Assembly: GCA_016860845.1 (NCBI GenBank)
Contig: BOKF01000050.1
Coordinates: 1-59,629, forward strand
DNA length: 59,629 bases
Origin: Chloroflexota bacterium
GTDB taxonomy: Bacteria > Chloroflexota > Anaerolineae > 4572-78 > J111
Direction of reading: 5' to 3'
The notes beneath the pieces were generated by a model. The model made no database searches. It was not told the origin of the DNA and was given only the letters and a program-made list of their open reading frames with translations. This document shows, piece by piece, positions 27,845 to 36,621 of the stretch; within the stretch, counting starts at the first letter, position 1, and each line of letters begins with the position of its first letter. The position numbers were made by a program, and so were the translations under genes.

Positions 27845-29278
27845 TTACACTCCGGCCAGTTCTTTCCCCTTTTCTAGCATTGTCTTCACTGCCTCTTCAT
27901 TGCCCGCTTCGGCGTAGATGCGTAACAGCGGTTCGGTGCCGGAAGGGCGAATAAGCAGCCAGCTATCGTCAGCCAGGTGATACTTGACCCCATCGTAACT
28001 ATCTACTTTGACCACACTCTCGCTGGCAAGCTGGGCTGGAGCCAGTTCCACCAGGCGTTTGACCATGTCCTCTTTGGAAATAGGGTTTTTTAGGTGGATA
28101 TCGCGGCGTTGGTAACAGGTAGGTCCAAACGTTCGCTGCAAATCGGCAATTAACTCCGTTAAGGATACGCCGGCCTCGGCCACAATCTCCAACAGCAGCA
28201 GGCCCATCAAGATCCCATCCCCTTCGGGAATGTGGCCTTTGATGCTGATCCCGCCGGACTCCTCGCCCCCTAACAGTACATCGTCATTCAACATGAGCTG
28301 GGCGATGCCGTCAAAGCCGACTGGAGTTTCGTGCAGAACCAGCCCATATTTTTTGGCCATGCGGTTGAGCAGCAGGGTACTGCTGATAGTTTTGGCAATC
28401 GCCCCGCTCATCTTCCGCTTCTCGACCAGGTAGCGCACCGAGAGGGCCATAATCGTATGAGGATCAACAAAATTACCTCTTTCGTCCACCGCGCCGATGC
28501 GGTCGGCGTCGCCGTCAGTGGCCAGGCCCAAATAGGCATTTTCGGTCTGCACCATGCTGATTAACTCGCGCAGGTTTTTGCCCAGCGGCTCCGGGTGAAT
28601 TCCCCCAAAACCGGGGTTACGGTCGCTGTGTAGTTCATGGATTCTCGTATGAGTCCGCGATAAAATTTCTCGGAAGACGCCGCGCCCTGCCCCGTACATC
28701 GAGTCGACCACTACTTTCAGTTCACCGTTGGAGATAATATCCATGTTAATCAGGTTGGTCGTCAGATGTTCATAATAGGGCCAGGCAGGGTCAAATTTGC
28801 GAATCAAGCCTCGCTCTTCGGCCAGCTTAAAGTCCATCAGGTTGACCCCGTGCGGCTCGTGAACGGAATAGAGTTTTTGGGCAATCGCCTGGGTTTGATG
28901 CTTAGGGGCTGATCCGCCATAAGCGGCTTTAACCTTAAAACCGTTGTAGCGCGGCGGATTGTGGCTGGCTGTAATCATCACCCCGCCGACTGCTTTTTTA
29001 TGAACAATATTGTAACTGATAGCCGGAGTGGGGGCGTCGGCGCGGGCCAGGTAAGCGGTAATGCCGTTGGCAGCCATAACTCTGGCTACCTCGGCCGCAA
29101 AGCGATCCGAGAGGAAGCGGGTATCAAAACCAATCACGATCTCCAGCGGCCCGCCGCCCGGTTCAGCGGCATCCAGTAAATGGCTGGCCACGGCCTGACT
29201 CACCAGGCGCACATTTTCAAAGGTAAAGCTCTCAGCGATAACAGCTCGCCAGCCGTCAGTGCCAAAGCGAATGGTCAT
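27845..29278 (-). CDS. Phosphoglucomutase/phosphomannomutase
   Basis: An alpha-D-phosphohexomutase of 477 residues interconverting hexose-6-phosphate and hexose-1-phosphate. The phosphoserine loop is GGVMITASHNPPRYNG (Ser105), the metal loop is DGDADRIG, the sugar-specificity loop is GGEESGG, and the phosphate-binding loop is RPSGTEPLLRIYAEA. GEESGG fits both glucose and mannose substrates, so the specificity is open. It lies downstream of a glycosyltransferase and glycerate kinase on the same strand, separated by a 213-bp gap with a MITE-like element. Confidence 0.94.
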   Translation of the reverse strand: MTIRFGTDGWRAVIAESFTFENVRLVSQAVASHLLDAAEPGGGPLEIVIGFDTRFLSDRFAAEVARVMAANGITAYLARADAPTPAISYNIVHKKAVGGVMITASHNPPRYNGFKVKAAYGGSAPKHQTQAIAQKLYSVHEPHGVNLMDFKLAEERGLIRKFDPAWPYYEHLTTNLINMDIISNGELKVVVDSMYGAGRGVFREILSRTHTRIHELHSDRNPGFGGIHPEPLGKNLRELISMVQTENAYLGLATDGDADRIGAVDERGNFVDPHTIMALSVRYLVEKRKMSGAIAKTISSTLLLNRMAKKYGLVLHETPVGFDGIAQLMLNDDVLLGGEESGGISIKGHIPEGDGILMGLLLLEIVAEAGVSLTELIADLQRTFGPTCYQRRDIHLKNPISKEDMVKRLVELAPAQLASESVVKVDSYDGVKYHLADDSWLLIRPSGTEPLLRIYAEAGNEEAVKTMLEKGKELAGV

Positions 29279-29320
29279 AGGGGAAATCTCCTCTTAAACA
29301 GTAGCGATTATTGGGTTTCG

Positions 29321-29348
29321 TGATACCTAATGCGTAAAACGTAACGGC
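29321..29348. repeat. Short heptamer array
   Basis: TGATACC, TAATGCG, TAAAACG, TAACGGC in register. A possible partial inverted arm (CGCGTTTTAC) lies at 29480-29489, so the MITE-like element at 29381-29461 sits between the two arms. Confidence 0.55.
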
Positions 29349-29380
29349 TTATTAACAAAGGTGCATTTCATCGAGAAATC

Positions 29381-29461
29381 GGTTGTGGTTGCAAAGTAAG
29401 TGATGGAGTCCCAAAGCTGAGCTTTGGACTCCGAAACCATCACTTACAATCTAACCACTAC
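29381..29461. mobile_element. MITE-like inverted-repeat element with direct-repeat flanks
   Basis: An 81-bp imperfect palindrome. The ends GTTGTGGTT and AACCACTAC match inverted at 8 of 9 bases, AAGTGATGG pairs with CCATCACTT, and the core is CCCAAAGCTGAGCTTTGG. Identical 9-bp direct repeats CGAGAAATC flank it at 29372-29380 and 29462-29470, as expected of a target-site duplication. It encodes nothing. Confidence 0.65.
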
Positions 29462-29491
29462 CGAGAAATCTAAGGCTTCGCGTTTTACATT

Positions 29492-30805
29492 TCAGACAGA
29501 CTGGTAGGCCTGCCAACGGTCCTTCAAATAGGATCGAGTTTCTTCAAACTCGACAGCCTGAGCTGCGACCGTGCCTTCATAGCCTACTACCGACAAGCCA
29601 GCAACCTCTTGGCCAAATGCAGCCAGGCGGCCCTGGTAAAGCGGCCAGAGCGAACTGACAACCTGGCTCGGGTCACACTCCCCTTTGTTAAAAACAACGG
29701 CAAAGTCATAAACAATCCGCGCCCACAAATCAGCCGGGAAGTAGAAGAGATCGGGGGGAAGGGCAGCTAAAGCTTCAATCGAAGCCAGATTTATGGGGGT
29801 CAATATCTGCTGCCACAACAGCCGGTACTCCATCCAGCCCAGGGCCAAATCGTCCAACAGAGGCGCCGGATCTACTTCAGATGCGGTAAGGGAGCGGGCT
29901 GCAGAGGAGGTCAAAGGGGAAACAAACTCGGTCAATGTCGAGAGAGAGTCAAATGTTGACACATCGAGCCAGTGCTGCTGGTAATCATAAACCAGGCGCA
30001 GCATCGCGCTGACCACCGTTTGAAATTGAGTTTGCCACTGTGCCGTCTGGCGTTGGATCGCTCTTTTCTCGGCCTGGCGGGTACGAGCAGAAGGCAAGAC
30101 AGGAAATAACTGTTTTTCACCCAAAGCTGACTGGGCCACGCGCCAGGGGCCTAAAAGTGCGTAGGTAGCCAACCAGGGGGGCAGGCCAAATGTAGCCACC
30201 TCGGTTTCCCAAATATCTTCATCCAGGATCGCTGCGGCCAGGCGCGGGGAGAGGGCAAAATCAGGCGCGGCAGGATGGCGCACACTCCAACCCCATAAAG
30301 CCCGAAAGAGCGGGTAGACAATCAAATCGCTCAAAGCGCCATAGGGCCAAGACCAGCGATACCGTGAGGTAACCAGATCGGCCTTATCTTCCAGAATCAA
30401 GTGGGCCAGCCCGGCCAGCCAATTGGGGGTGATGGTCTGCGTCTGGCTGTCCAAAATCACCATGGCTTTGGCATCCAGGGCCAGCGCCGCATCGAGGATG
30501 GCGGCAGTGGCGCTGCCCTGCCCCAACAAACCTTCATACCGGCTCGTAACCACCATATCCCTGGAACCATTGTTAGCTGCTTGGGCGGCAACCGCCCGGC
30601 GCGTCGCCGCTTCATGGCCGGCATCGGCATTGATCAGGACTGTCCGCAGGGCCGGGTAATAGTGGTGGGCGCCTGCCAGGGCGGTGCGGGCGACATGGGC
30701 CGCAGCCGGCCCATTTTTGAAAGTCGGCAAACCAATCACCAAATCAGCTTCACCGATATTTTTCAGTTGGCGCTGCCCGCTAGGGCGCAGAATCGAATGG
30801 TACAT
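29492..30805 (-). CDS. Glycosyltransferase resembling mannosyl/glucosylglycerate synthases
   Basis: A GT-A-type glycosyltransferase with layout like GT78/GT81 enzymes: ADLVIGLPTFKNG at the start, then GLLGQGSATAAIL (a GKG-like loop), the metal site ILDSQTQTITPNW, and DFALSPRLAAAIL. An upstream in-frame TTG at 30817 would add four residues, but those codons lie in a heptamer array, so ATG 30805 is chosen (437 residues). The usual DxD is DSQ (Asp123, Gln125 counted from the TTG), and the usual GGE before ALS is replaced by APD. Activity is therefore uncertain. It lies in a row with glycerate kinase and phosphohexomutase, which suggests glycosylglycerate chemistry (inference). Confidence 0.65.
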   Translation of the reverse strand: MYHSILRPSGQRQLKNIGEADLVIGLPTFKNGPAAAHVARTALAGAHHYYPALRTVLINADAGHEAATRRAVAAQAANNGSRDMVVTSRYEGLLGQGSATAAILDAALALDAKAMVILDSQTQTITPNWLAGLAHLILEDKADLVTSRYRWSWPYGALSDLIVYPLFRALWGWSVRHPAAPDFALSPRLAAAILDEDIWETEVATFGLPPWLATYALLGPWRVAQSALGEKQLFPVLPSARTRQAEKRAIQRQTAQWQTQFQTVVSAMLRLVYDYQQHWLDVSTFDSLSTLTEFVSPLTSSAARSLTASEVDPAPLLDDLALGWMEYRLLWQQILTPINLASIEALAALPPDLFYFPADLWARIVYDFAVVFNKGECDPSQVVSSLWPLYQGRLAAFGQEVAGLSVVGYEGTVAAQAVEFEETRSYLKDRWQAYQSV

Positions 30806-30807
30806 AC

Positions 30808-30835
30808 TAATAGTCAATAATCAATGGACAATAGC
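30808..30835. repeat. Heptamer array between glycerate kinase and glycosyltransferase
   Basis: TAATAGT, CAATAAT, CAATGGA, CAATAGC fill the whole gap between the two minus-strand genes. Confidence 0.7.
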
Positions 30836-30836
30836 T

Positions 30837-32201
30837 TTACCCGACCAAAATAAAAGTCAGGTCGTTGACATTGGTGTTGGTTGGCCCGGTTAGAATCAGG
30901 TCATCCAGGGCGGCAAAGAAATTATACGCATCGTTGCGCTGCAGGTACTCTACGGGCACTAAACCTATGGCTTGTGCTCGGCCAACGGTTTGGCCGTCGG
31001 CAAAAGCGCCGGCGGCATCGGTCGGACCATCGCTGCCGTCGGTGCCGAAACAGGTGATCAAGAGGTTAGACCAACCAGCCAGAGCCAGAGCTGCGGCTAA
31101 GGCCATTTCTTGATTACGCCCCCCGCGACCATGCCCCCGGAGAGTCACCGTCGTTTCGCCACCCAGAACCAGGCAAGCTGGACGCAGGAGGGAACCTTCG
31201 TCGCGGGCCAGCCCTTTGGCCAGAGCGGCGATAACTTTGCCGACCTCTCGCGCTTCACCTTCTAAAAAAGTGGTTAATAAGCGGGCCTCAAATCCAGCCT
31301 GCTGGGCCGCCTTGACCGCCGCCTGGGCGGCCAGCCGATTACTGCCAATGATAATATTGTGAACCCGTTCGAAAATCAAGTCACCCGGTTTGGGCGTGTC
31401 AGCTACTTCAGCGGCAAGGCCCGCTCGAAGCCGCCGGATGACTGCCTCAGGCAGCGTATGCTGAAGCTGAAATTGTTCCACAATGGCCCAGGCATCGGCA
31501 AAGGTTGTGGGGTCGGGCACGGTTGGCCCGGAGGCAATTACTTCCAACGGGTCGCCGACGACATCCGACAGGATCAGGGCGTAAACATTGGCAGGAGCAG
31601 CTATTTGAGCCAGCCGCCCGCCTTTGACAGCGGACAGATGTTTGCGGAGGGTATTGACCTGGTTGATGGTCGCTCCGGCCGCCAGCAGAGCCGTGGTGGC
31701 GGCTTGCAGATCGTTCAAGGTCAGCGGCTCGGCCGGGAGAGTCAGCAGGGCAGACCCGCCGCCTGAAATCAGGCAAATGATGGTATCGTCCGGCCCGGTT
31801 TCCCGGAGTAGGCTCGCTATTTCTTGGGCTGCCCGCAAACCGGCCTCGTCTGGAATGGGATGTCCGGCCTCCACGACAAAGATTTTAGATTTTGGACTGC
31901 CCCTTCGGGCGTGGATTTTGGATTTTGGAGAGGCATAGCCATACTTGACGATGACGTGGCCGGTTGTAATTTTGTCGCCAAAAATTTCCTCGATTGCTGC
32001 GGCCATCGGCGCGCCGGCTTTGCCGGCCCCAACGACGATGAGCCGGCCCGATGTTGCCTTGATCTGGCTGATGAGATCAGGCCGGCTGCCAAAGTAATTT
32101 TTGACGGCAGCCGCCGGCTCTACTGCTTCCAGCGCGGCGCGGATCATTTGCCAGGCAACCTGGCGGAGGTCACCAGAGAGAGCAGATGGGGGCGTATTCA
32201 T
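30837..32201 (-). CDS. Glycerate 2-kinase (DUF4147/MOFRL type) with in-frame repeat insertion
   Basis: A class II glycerate kinase of 454 residues that phosphorylates D-glycerate to 2-phosphoglycerate. Motifs include VVGAGKAGAPMAAAIEE (about 57-73), FVVEAGHPIPDEAG, CLISGGGSALL, and the C-terminal MOFRL segment ending TNTNVNDLTFILVG. An 18-residue segment (SPKSKI...SPKSKI) between VKYGY and FVVEAGHP is not expected in the family and is encoded by a heptamer array (31881-31934). It sits in the surface region just before the active-site strand. The start overlaps the stop of the upstream binding-protein gene by 4 bp (ATGA). Confidence 0.92.
   Translation of the reverse strand: MNTPPSALSGDLRQVAWQMIRAALEAVEPAAAVKNYFGSRPDLISQIKATSGRLIVVGAGKAGAPMAAAIEEIFGDKITTGHVIVKYGYASPKSKIHARRGSPKSKIFVVEAGHPIPDEAGLRAAQEIASLLRETGPDDTIICLISGGGSALLTLPAEPLTLNDLQAATTALLAAGATINQVNTLRKHLSAVKGGRLAQIAAPANVYALILSDVVGDPLEVIASGPTVPDPTTFADAWAIVEQFQLQHTLPEAVIRRLRAGLAAEVADTPKPGDLIFERVHNIIIGSNRLAAQAAVKAAQQAGFEARLLTTFLEGEAREVGKVIAALAKGLARDEGSLLRPACLVLGGETTVTLRGHGRGGRNQEMALAAALALAGWSNLLITCFGTDGSDGPTDAAGAFADGQTVGRAQAIGLVPVEYLQRNDAYNFFAALDDLILTGPTNTNVNDLTFILVG
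31881..31934. repeat. Heptamer array inserted in glycerate kinase
   Basis: Units GATTTTA, GATTTTG, GACTGCC, CCTTCGG, GCGTGGA, TTTTGGA, TTTTGGA are in register. The array shares a 35-bp block with 11724-11758 (29 of 35). It is read in frame as a repeated SPKSKI peptide. Confidence 0.85.
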
Positions 32202-33592
32202 GGCGCTAAAGCGTCCACAGCAGTGGCGGTGGCTTCATCAGGGGTAGCCTCGCCCCGAATTACCTGCTCGACAGCTTGCTGGAGAATCCGGCCCAATTGA
32301 TCGTAACCGGAGAAACCGGGCTGCGGTTGGGCTGAATTCAGTTGCTCGGTCAAAAAAGCCCAGTAGGGATCATTGCCAGCCAACTGCTGGAAGGCGCTGT
32401 CCCTGGAAGGGATGGATTTGTTCAGGTTGTTCCAGGTGGCGTTGTTGCTGGTTGATAAAAACCACTCGATCAAACGCAAAGCTGCTCGCTGCCGATTAAT
32501 ATCATCAGTAATCAAAACCAGAGTCCAGCCGTGGGTAATCGCGACCGGGGTATCCTTCTCCGCTTGGACGGGGATGGCGGCAAAGGTCGAATTATTGAAC
32601 GAGTCTTGATCGGTCAGGTATTGGCGGACACTCACCTGGGTCAGCCCCGCCCTGCCTTCCAAATAGGCCGGCCAGAGTTCTTCGGTCGTGGCCGCTTCTA
32701 GGAGGGTTGGGTCAATCACGTCGTTCTCAAGCGCTTGCTGATAAAAGGTCAGCACATTCCGCAAAACCCGGTCGTCAATTTTAAGCGTCTCTTGATCGGT
32801 GTGGAAGACGCCGCCCGCCGAAAAGTATTGGGATAGGGTGGTATCGTTAACCAAGCCGTTGGTCCCTTTAGCCGGAAAAAGGTAGCGGGTATTACTACTC
32901 AAAACAGCGCTCCAGAGCATAGGCGCCGCCGTAAAAACCCTGGTGTTATAAACCAGGTGTTCCATTTCCAGGCTTAGAGGGGCACCCACCAATCGCTGGT
33001 CAACCGTGCCCATTTTGCGGGCGGCGGGGAGTAAATCCTGGACAATGGACCGGTCCAGCCGGTTATCAAGCGTCTGCAACAAACCCGCGGCATAGGCTTG
33101 ATTGAGGTCCGTCGCATTCATTATCGCCACATCCGGCAAAATGGAAGGGGCTACCCCTCTAGCTGTTCTTAGAAAATCCAGGACACCCCCCTTACCACTC
33201 GGTTTTTTCAACAGGAGTTCAACTTGAATATCAGGATTATTGGCCTCAAACGTTTTCAGGCTGTTGGCCATGAAATTGCCTGCTTCGCCCTCGGCTTTAG
33301 GCGACATGGCTTCAATGGTCCAAAAAGTGAGGGTCAAGACTTCGCTTTCCGAGGTTGTCGTCGTGGTAATCGTGGGCACTGATTCTACAGGGGGAGTATT
33401 GACGCGCTGAAGCGTAGCGGTTGGTTGAACAGGTGCTTGAGTTTGACCCGTCTGGCCCGCAGGGCTAGCCATTTGACAGCCAGGGGCGATAATTAGAGTA
33501 AGACCGGCAGTTAGGGGGATAAACCAGCCCAACCAGCGGGCAAAGTAATGATACAATAAATTCATCTCGATTCCTACTATAAGCATTATCAA
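32198..33592 (-). CDS. Extracellular solute-binding lipoprotein, family 1 (sugar type)
   Basis: A binding protein of the MalE-like SBP_bac_1 family, 464 residues, with a signal peptide, lipobox LIIAPGC, then a Pro/Thr tether (to about 70). The mature domain starts LTLTFWTIEAMSP and has the family's FEANNPDIQVELLL. The expected permeases and ATPase are not adjacent, so its transporter must lie elsewhere or it acts alone as a sensor or scavenger. It overlaps glycerate kinase by 4 bp, suggesting that a glycerate-related or sugar ligand is worth testing. The promoter is a TGGTATAAT extended -10 at 33607-33615. Confidence 0.88.
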   Translation of the reverse strand: MIMLIVGIEMNLLYHYFARWLGWFIPLTAGLTLIIAPGCQMASPAGQTGQTQAPVQPTATLQRVNTPPVESVPTITTTTTSESEVLTLTFWTIEAMSPKAEGEAGNFMANSLKTFEANNPDIQVELLLKKPSGKGGVLDFLRTARGVAPSILPDVAIMNATDLNQAYAAGLLQTLDNRLDRSIVQDLLPAARKMGTVDQRLVGAPLSLEMEHLVYNTRVFTAAPMLWSAVLSSNTRYLFPAKGTNGLVNDTTLSQYFSAGGVFHTDQETLKIDDRVLRNVLTFYQQALENDVIDPTLLEAATTEELWPAYLEGRAGLTQVSVRQYLTDQDSFNNSTFAAIPVQAEKDTPVAITHGWTLVLITDDINRQRAALRLIEWFLSTSNNATWNNLNKSIPSRDSAFQQLAGNDPYWAFLTEQLNSAQPQPGFSGYDQLGRILQQAVEQVIRGEATPDEATATAVDALAP

Positions 33593-33606
33593 AAAACTGC
33601 CCCCGT

Positions 33607-33615
33607 ATTATACCA
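33607..33615 (-). promoter_or_regulatory. Extended -10 promoter of the binding-protein operon
   Basis: On the minus strand the sequence reads TGGTATAAT (TG-n-TATAAT), 14 bp upstream of the start codon. There is no good -35, as is usual for extended -10 promoters. It is divergent from the apt promoter. Confidence 0.55.
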
Positions 33616-33625
33616 CAAAAGAGCT

Positions 33626-33654
33626 TTGCTGATTCTACGGGGTTCTGCTAGAAT
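33626..33654 (+). promoter_or_regulatory. Sigma-70-type promoter of apt
   Basis: TTGCTG (33626-33631), a 17-bp spacer and TAGAAT (33649-33654) preceded by TGC (extended -10), 39 bp upstream of the apt ATG. Confidence 0.75.
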
Positions 33655-33693
33655 GGGCTTGCAGCTTAAATTTAGCAGGAGGGGAGCAATTTA

Positions 33694-34212
33694 ATGGATT
33701 TAGCAGCGACTATTCGGAGCGTGCCGGATTTTCCCATCGCGGGCATCTTGTTTTACGACATTACGACATTGCTAAAAGATCCAGATGCTCTCAAAGAGAG
33801 CATAGATCGTTTGACGGGGCAGTATCAATCCGCCGGGGTGGATGTGGTAGTTGGGATTGAGTCCAGAGGCTTTATCTTCGGTATTCCCTTAGCTTACAAC
33901 TTGGGGGTCGGCTTTGTGCCGGTACGGAAGCCGGGCAAACTCCCCGCGGCAACCCTCGCCGAAAGTTATGCCCTGGAATACGGAGTAAATACCCTCGAAA
34001 TCCACGAGGATGCCATTGCCAAGGGCCAAAAAGTTTTGGTGGTAGACGATTTGCTGGCTACGGGCGGCACGGCCAAGGCTACATGTAACCTGGTCGAAAA
34101 ACTGGGCGGAGAAGTGGTTGGTCTGGCCTTTGCCATCGAGTTGACTTTTTTGAAGGGTCGTGAAATTTTAAAAGGTTACGAAGTTTACTCTTTGCTCCAA
34201 TACGACCAATAA
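33694..34212 (+). CDS. apt: Adenine phosphoribosyltransferase
   Basis: A purine salvage enzyme making AMP from adenine and PRPP; 172 residues, standard length. Family features are [18 protein letters not shown] at the N-terminus, [10 protein letters not shown], the hood region [10 protein letters not shown], and the PRPP loop [16 protein letters not shown]. An RBS (AGGAGGGGAG) is present. It is a stand-alone gene with its own promoter. Confidence 0.97.
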   Translation: MDLAATIRSVPDFPIAGILFYDITTLLKDPDALKESIDRLTGQYQSAGVDVVVGIESRGFIFGIPLAYNLGVGFVPVRKPGKLPAATLAESYALEYGVNTLEIHEDAIAKGQKVLVVDDLLATGGTAKATCNLVEKLGGEVVGLAFAIELTFLKGREILKGYEVYSLLQYDQ

Positions 34213-34264
34213 ATGCCCCCCTTCCTTCCCCCTAAGTAAGCATCTAAAATTAACTTCCCGTTTT

Positions 34265-34319
34265 GAGTTCTTATGAGTTCCCTCAGTTCCCTGGGAACTC
34301 GTAGGAACTTCGGGGAACT
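34265..34319. repeat. Degenerate inverted repeat between apt and glgB
   Basis: Left-arm units GAGTTC/CAGTTCC and right-arm units GGAACTC/GGAACTT meet at the centre TTCCCTGGGAA. The spacing is 9-10 bp rather than 7. It lies in the convergent gap of apt and glgB and could act as a bidirectional terminator. Confidence 0.65.
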
Positions 34320-34369
34320 TATTTTTGGATAATCACTAAGAGGAGGAGGTTTAGGGCGGGTCACGGTCA

Positions 34370-36313
34370 TCAGGCTAATTTAAGCATAATTGTCGCCATA
34401 GGCGGCAATGTTAGCGACAACGACTGCCCATGTCCGTGCCACGGCGTCTCTTCGGTCGTTCTGCCGCCGCTGTTTCCCATATTACTGCCCCCGTAATGGG
34501 CCGAGTCGCTGTTGAGAATTTCCCGATAGTAGCCTGGTTTGGGCACACCAACCCGATAGTTCTCACGCGGCACCGGAGTAAGATTGCTCACGACCACCAC
34601 AAATTCATCCACAGACCTGGCATTGCGAATGAATGAAAAGACGCTGTTATCGCTGTCATTGGCGTCAATCCAGGTGAAGCCCATCCAATCAAAATCAATT
34701 TCATAGAGGGCCGGTTCGTGTTGGTAAAGCTGGTTCAAATCTTTAACAAAACGCTGCACGCCCTGGTGCATTGGCGCACTTAAGGCCGCCCACTCCAGGC
34801 TGGTGTTAAAATTCCACTCCTGCCACTGGCCAAATTCCCCGCCCATAAAGAGCAGTTTCTTGCCTGGGTGTCCCCACATAAAACCATAATAGGCCCGTAG
34901 ATTGGCAAACTTCTGCCATTCGTCGCCCGACATCTTATTGAGCAGCGATCCTTTGCCATGCACCACTTCATCATGGGAGAGGGGCAGGACAAAGTTCTCG
35001 GTAAAGGCATACAGCAAGCTAAAGGTCATATCGTTGTGATGATATTTACGGTAGACAGGTTCCTTACTCATGTACCTCAAGGTGTCGTGCATCCAACCCA
35101 TATTCCACTTGAGGCTAAAACCCAGACCGCCCATATAAGTAGGCCGGGAGACCATAGGCCAGGCGGTTGACTCCTCCGCGATGGTAAGCACGCCGGGGAA
35201 GAGGCCGTGGATCGCTTCATTGGTCTTGCGTATAAAGCTGACCGCAGCCAGGTTTTCGCGGCCCCCGTACTCATTGGGCAGCCACTCACCCTCCTCGCGG
35301 GAATAATCGAGATATAACATAGAAGCGACCGCATCCACGCGCAGCCCGTCGAAGTGATACTTTTCCAGCCAAAACACGGCATTGGAGATGAGAAAAACTC
35401 GGACTTCGTTGCGGCCATAATTAAAAATTAACGTTCCCCAATCCTGGTGCTCACCCTGGCGCGGGTCGGCATGGGAGTAGAGATGTGTCCCATCAAAGTA
35501 GTTGAGGCCGGAGCCGTCCTTGGGAAAGTGAGCTGGCACCCAATCCAGGATAACGCCGATATTGTGCTGGTGGCACTGGTCAATGAAATACATCAAATCT
35601 TCTGGAGTACCAAAGCGGCTGGTCGGCGCATAGAAGCCCAACACCTGATAACCCCACGAGGCATCCAGGGGATGCTCGGCGATGGGCAGTAATTCGATGT
35701 GGGTGTAGCCCAGTTCTGCTACATAGGGAATTAACTCCGTGGCAAACTCGCGATAACTCAGGTAGCGCGTGCCCCACTTTTCATCGGCTACCTTACGCCA
35801 CGACCCCAGGTGGACTTCGTAAACGGACATGGGCCGGTCAAAGTTTTGTCGGTCATGGCGATGGCTGATCCAGTCGCCGTCACCCCACTGGTAGCGGTCG
35901 AGATTGGTCACGACCGAGCCGGTTTTGGGACGCTGCTCCATGGCAAAGCCGTACGGGTCAGCTTTGTCAAAACTCTCGCCGCGCTGGCTGACCACCCGAT
36001 ATTTATAAACGGCATATTCCTCCAGCCCCGGCACAAACAGGCTCCAAATCCCGCTGTTGCTGGAGTGCATGGGATGGCTTTCGCCGTGCCAGCCGTTAAA
36101 ATCGCCCATCAGATAAACCTGCCGGGCGTTGGGCGCCCAAACGGCAAAATGGACGCCTTTTTCGCCGTTCATTTCGGTCAGATGCGCCCCCATTTTTTCG
36201 TAGGCGCGTTCGTGAGTCCCCTGCCCAATCAGGTAAAGATCAAAATCGGTTAAAAATGGGGCAGAGCCAGCAGACGACATTTCTTTAGCAGAAACCGTTT
36301 TTCGCTTGGTCAT
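34370..36313 (-). CDS. glgB: 1,4-alpha-glucan branching enzyme
   Basis: A glycogen branching enzyme of 647 residues, GH13 subfamily 9: CBM48 domain (about 40-135, [23 protein letters not shown]), catalytic barrel with WVPAHFPKD, nucleophile region [15 protein letters not shown], acid/base region [11 protein letters not shown], and third acidic region [13 protein letters not shown], then a C-terminal all-beta domain. It makes alpha-1,6 branches in glycogen. The glycogen-synthase-like gene is 14 kb away. The C-terminal segment before the last strand is Gly/Ser/Thr-rich and looks inserted. Confidence 0.97.
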   Translation of the reverse strand: MTKRKTVSAKEMSSAGSAPFLTDFDLYLIGQGTHERAYEKMGAHLTEMNGEKGVHFAVWAPNARQVYLMGDFNGWHGESHPMHSSNSGIWSLFVPGLEEYAVYKYRVVSQRGESFDKADPYGFAMEQRPKTGSVVTNLDRYQWGDGDWISHRHDRQNFDRPMSVYEVHLGSWRKVADEKWGTRYLSYREFATELIPYVAELGYTHIELLPIAEHPLDASWGYQVLGFYAPTSRFGTPEDLMYFIDQCHQHNIGVILDWVPAHFPKDGSGLNYFDGTHLYSHADPRQGEHQDWGTLIFNYGRNEVRVFLISNAVFWLEKYHFDGLRVDAVASMLYLDYSREEGEWLPNEYGGRENLAAVSFIRKTNEAIHGLFPGVLTIAEESTAWPMVSRPTYMGGLGFSLKWNMGWMHDTLRYMSKEPVYRKYHHNDMTFSLLYAFTENFVLPLSHDEVVHGKGSLLNKMSGDEWQKFANLRAYYGFMWGHPGKKLLFMGGEFGQWQEWNFNTSLEWAALSAPMHQGVQRFVKDLNQLYQHEPALYEIDFDWMGFTWIDANDSDNSVFSFIRNARSVDEFVVVVSNLTPVPRENYRVGVPKPGYYREILNSDSAHYGGSNMGNSGGRTTEETPWHGHGQSLSLTLPPMATIMLKLA

Positions 36314-36400
36314 GCTTTATTTACTCTTTCTAGTTTCGGATAAGGTCATATTAACACAATCACTGCCGGGGGGCAATTTGGGCAGGAGGCAGCCAAAGAG

Positions 36401-36455
36401 TAGCCAGTTATCAGTAGTCAGAAAATGCTAAGGTCTGGTTACTGGCTACTGGCTA
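36401..36455. repeat. Heptamer hairpin in the glgB upstream region
   Basis: Left arm TAGCCAG, TTATCAG, TAGTCAG (36401-36421), right arm CTGGTTA, CTGGCTA, CTGGCTA (36435-36455), loop 13 nt. It is the main feature of the 308-bp gap 36314-36621, which otherwise holds a promoter and a small palindrome (36497-36514). Confidence 0.85.
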
Positions 36456-36520
36456 CTCAAATTACTCTTCTTAGAACAAATTAGCGTAGGGATTGCGTAG
36501 GCTAAATCGCCTACTTATAG

Positions 36521-36550
36521 TTGCCAAGCCGTAAGCCATCATGCTATAAT
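36521..36550 (+). promoter_or_regulatory. Promoter of the small membrane protein
   Basis: TTGCCA (36521-36526), an 18-bp spacer and TATAAT (36545-36550) preceded by TGC (extended -10). The palindrome GTAGGC...GCCTAC just upstream (36497-36514) could be an operator. Confidence 0.75.
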
Positions 36551-36621
36551 CGGCAATTAGATAGTAAATTATTGCCTACCTGGGGAACAGTTGGCAATAA
36601 AAAATTTGGAGGAAGGTTAAG

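Noticed and set aside
30806..30817. TTG at 30817 as start of the glycosyltransferase
   Set aside because: Its four extra codons lie in a heptamer array, and an ATG follows at 30805. The TTG start has no better RBS.
34185..34370. A 61-codon minus-strand open frame between apt and glgB
   Set aside because: It consists mainly of the degenerate inverted repeat at 34265-34319, has no RBS and overlaps the apt 3' end.
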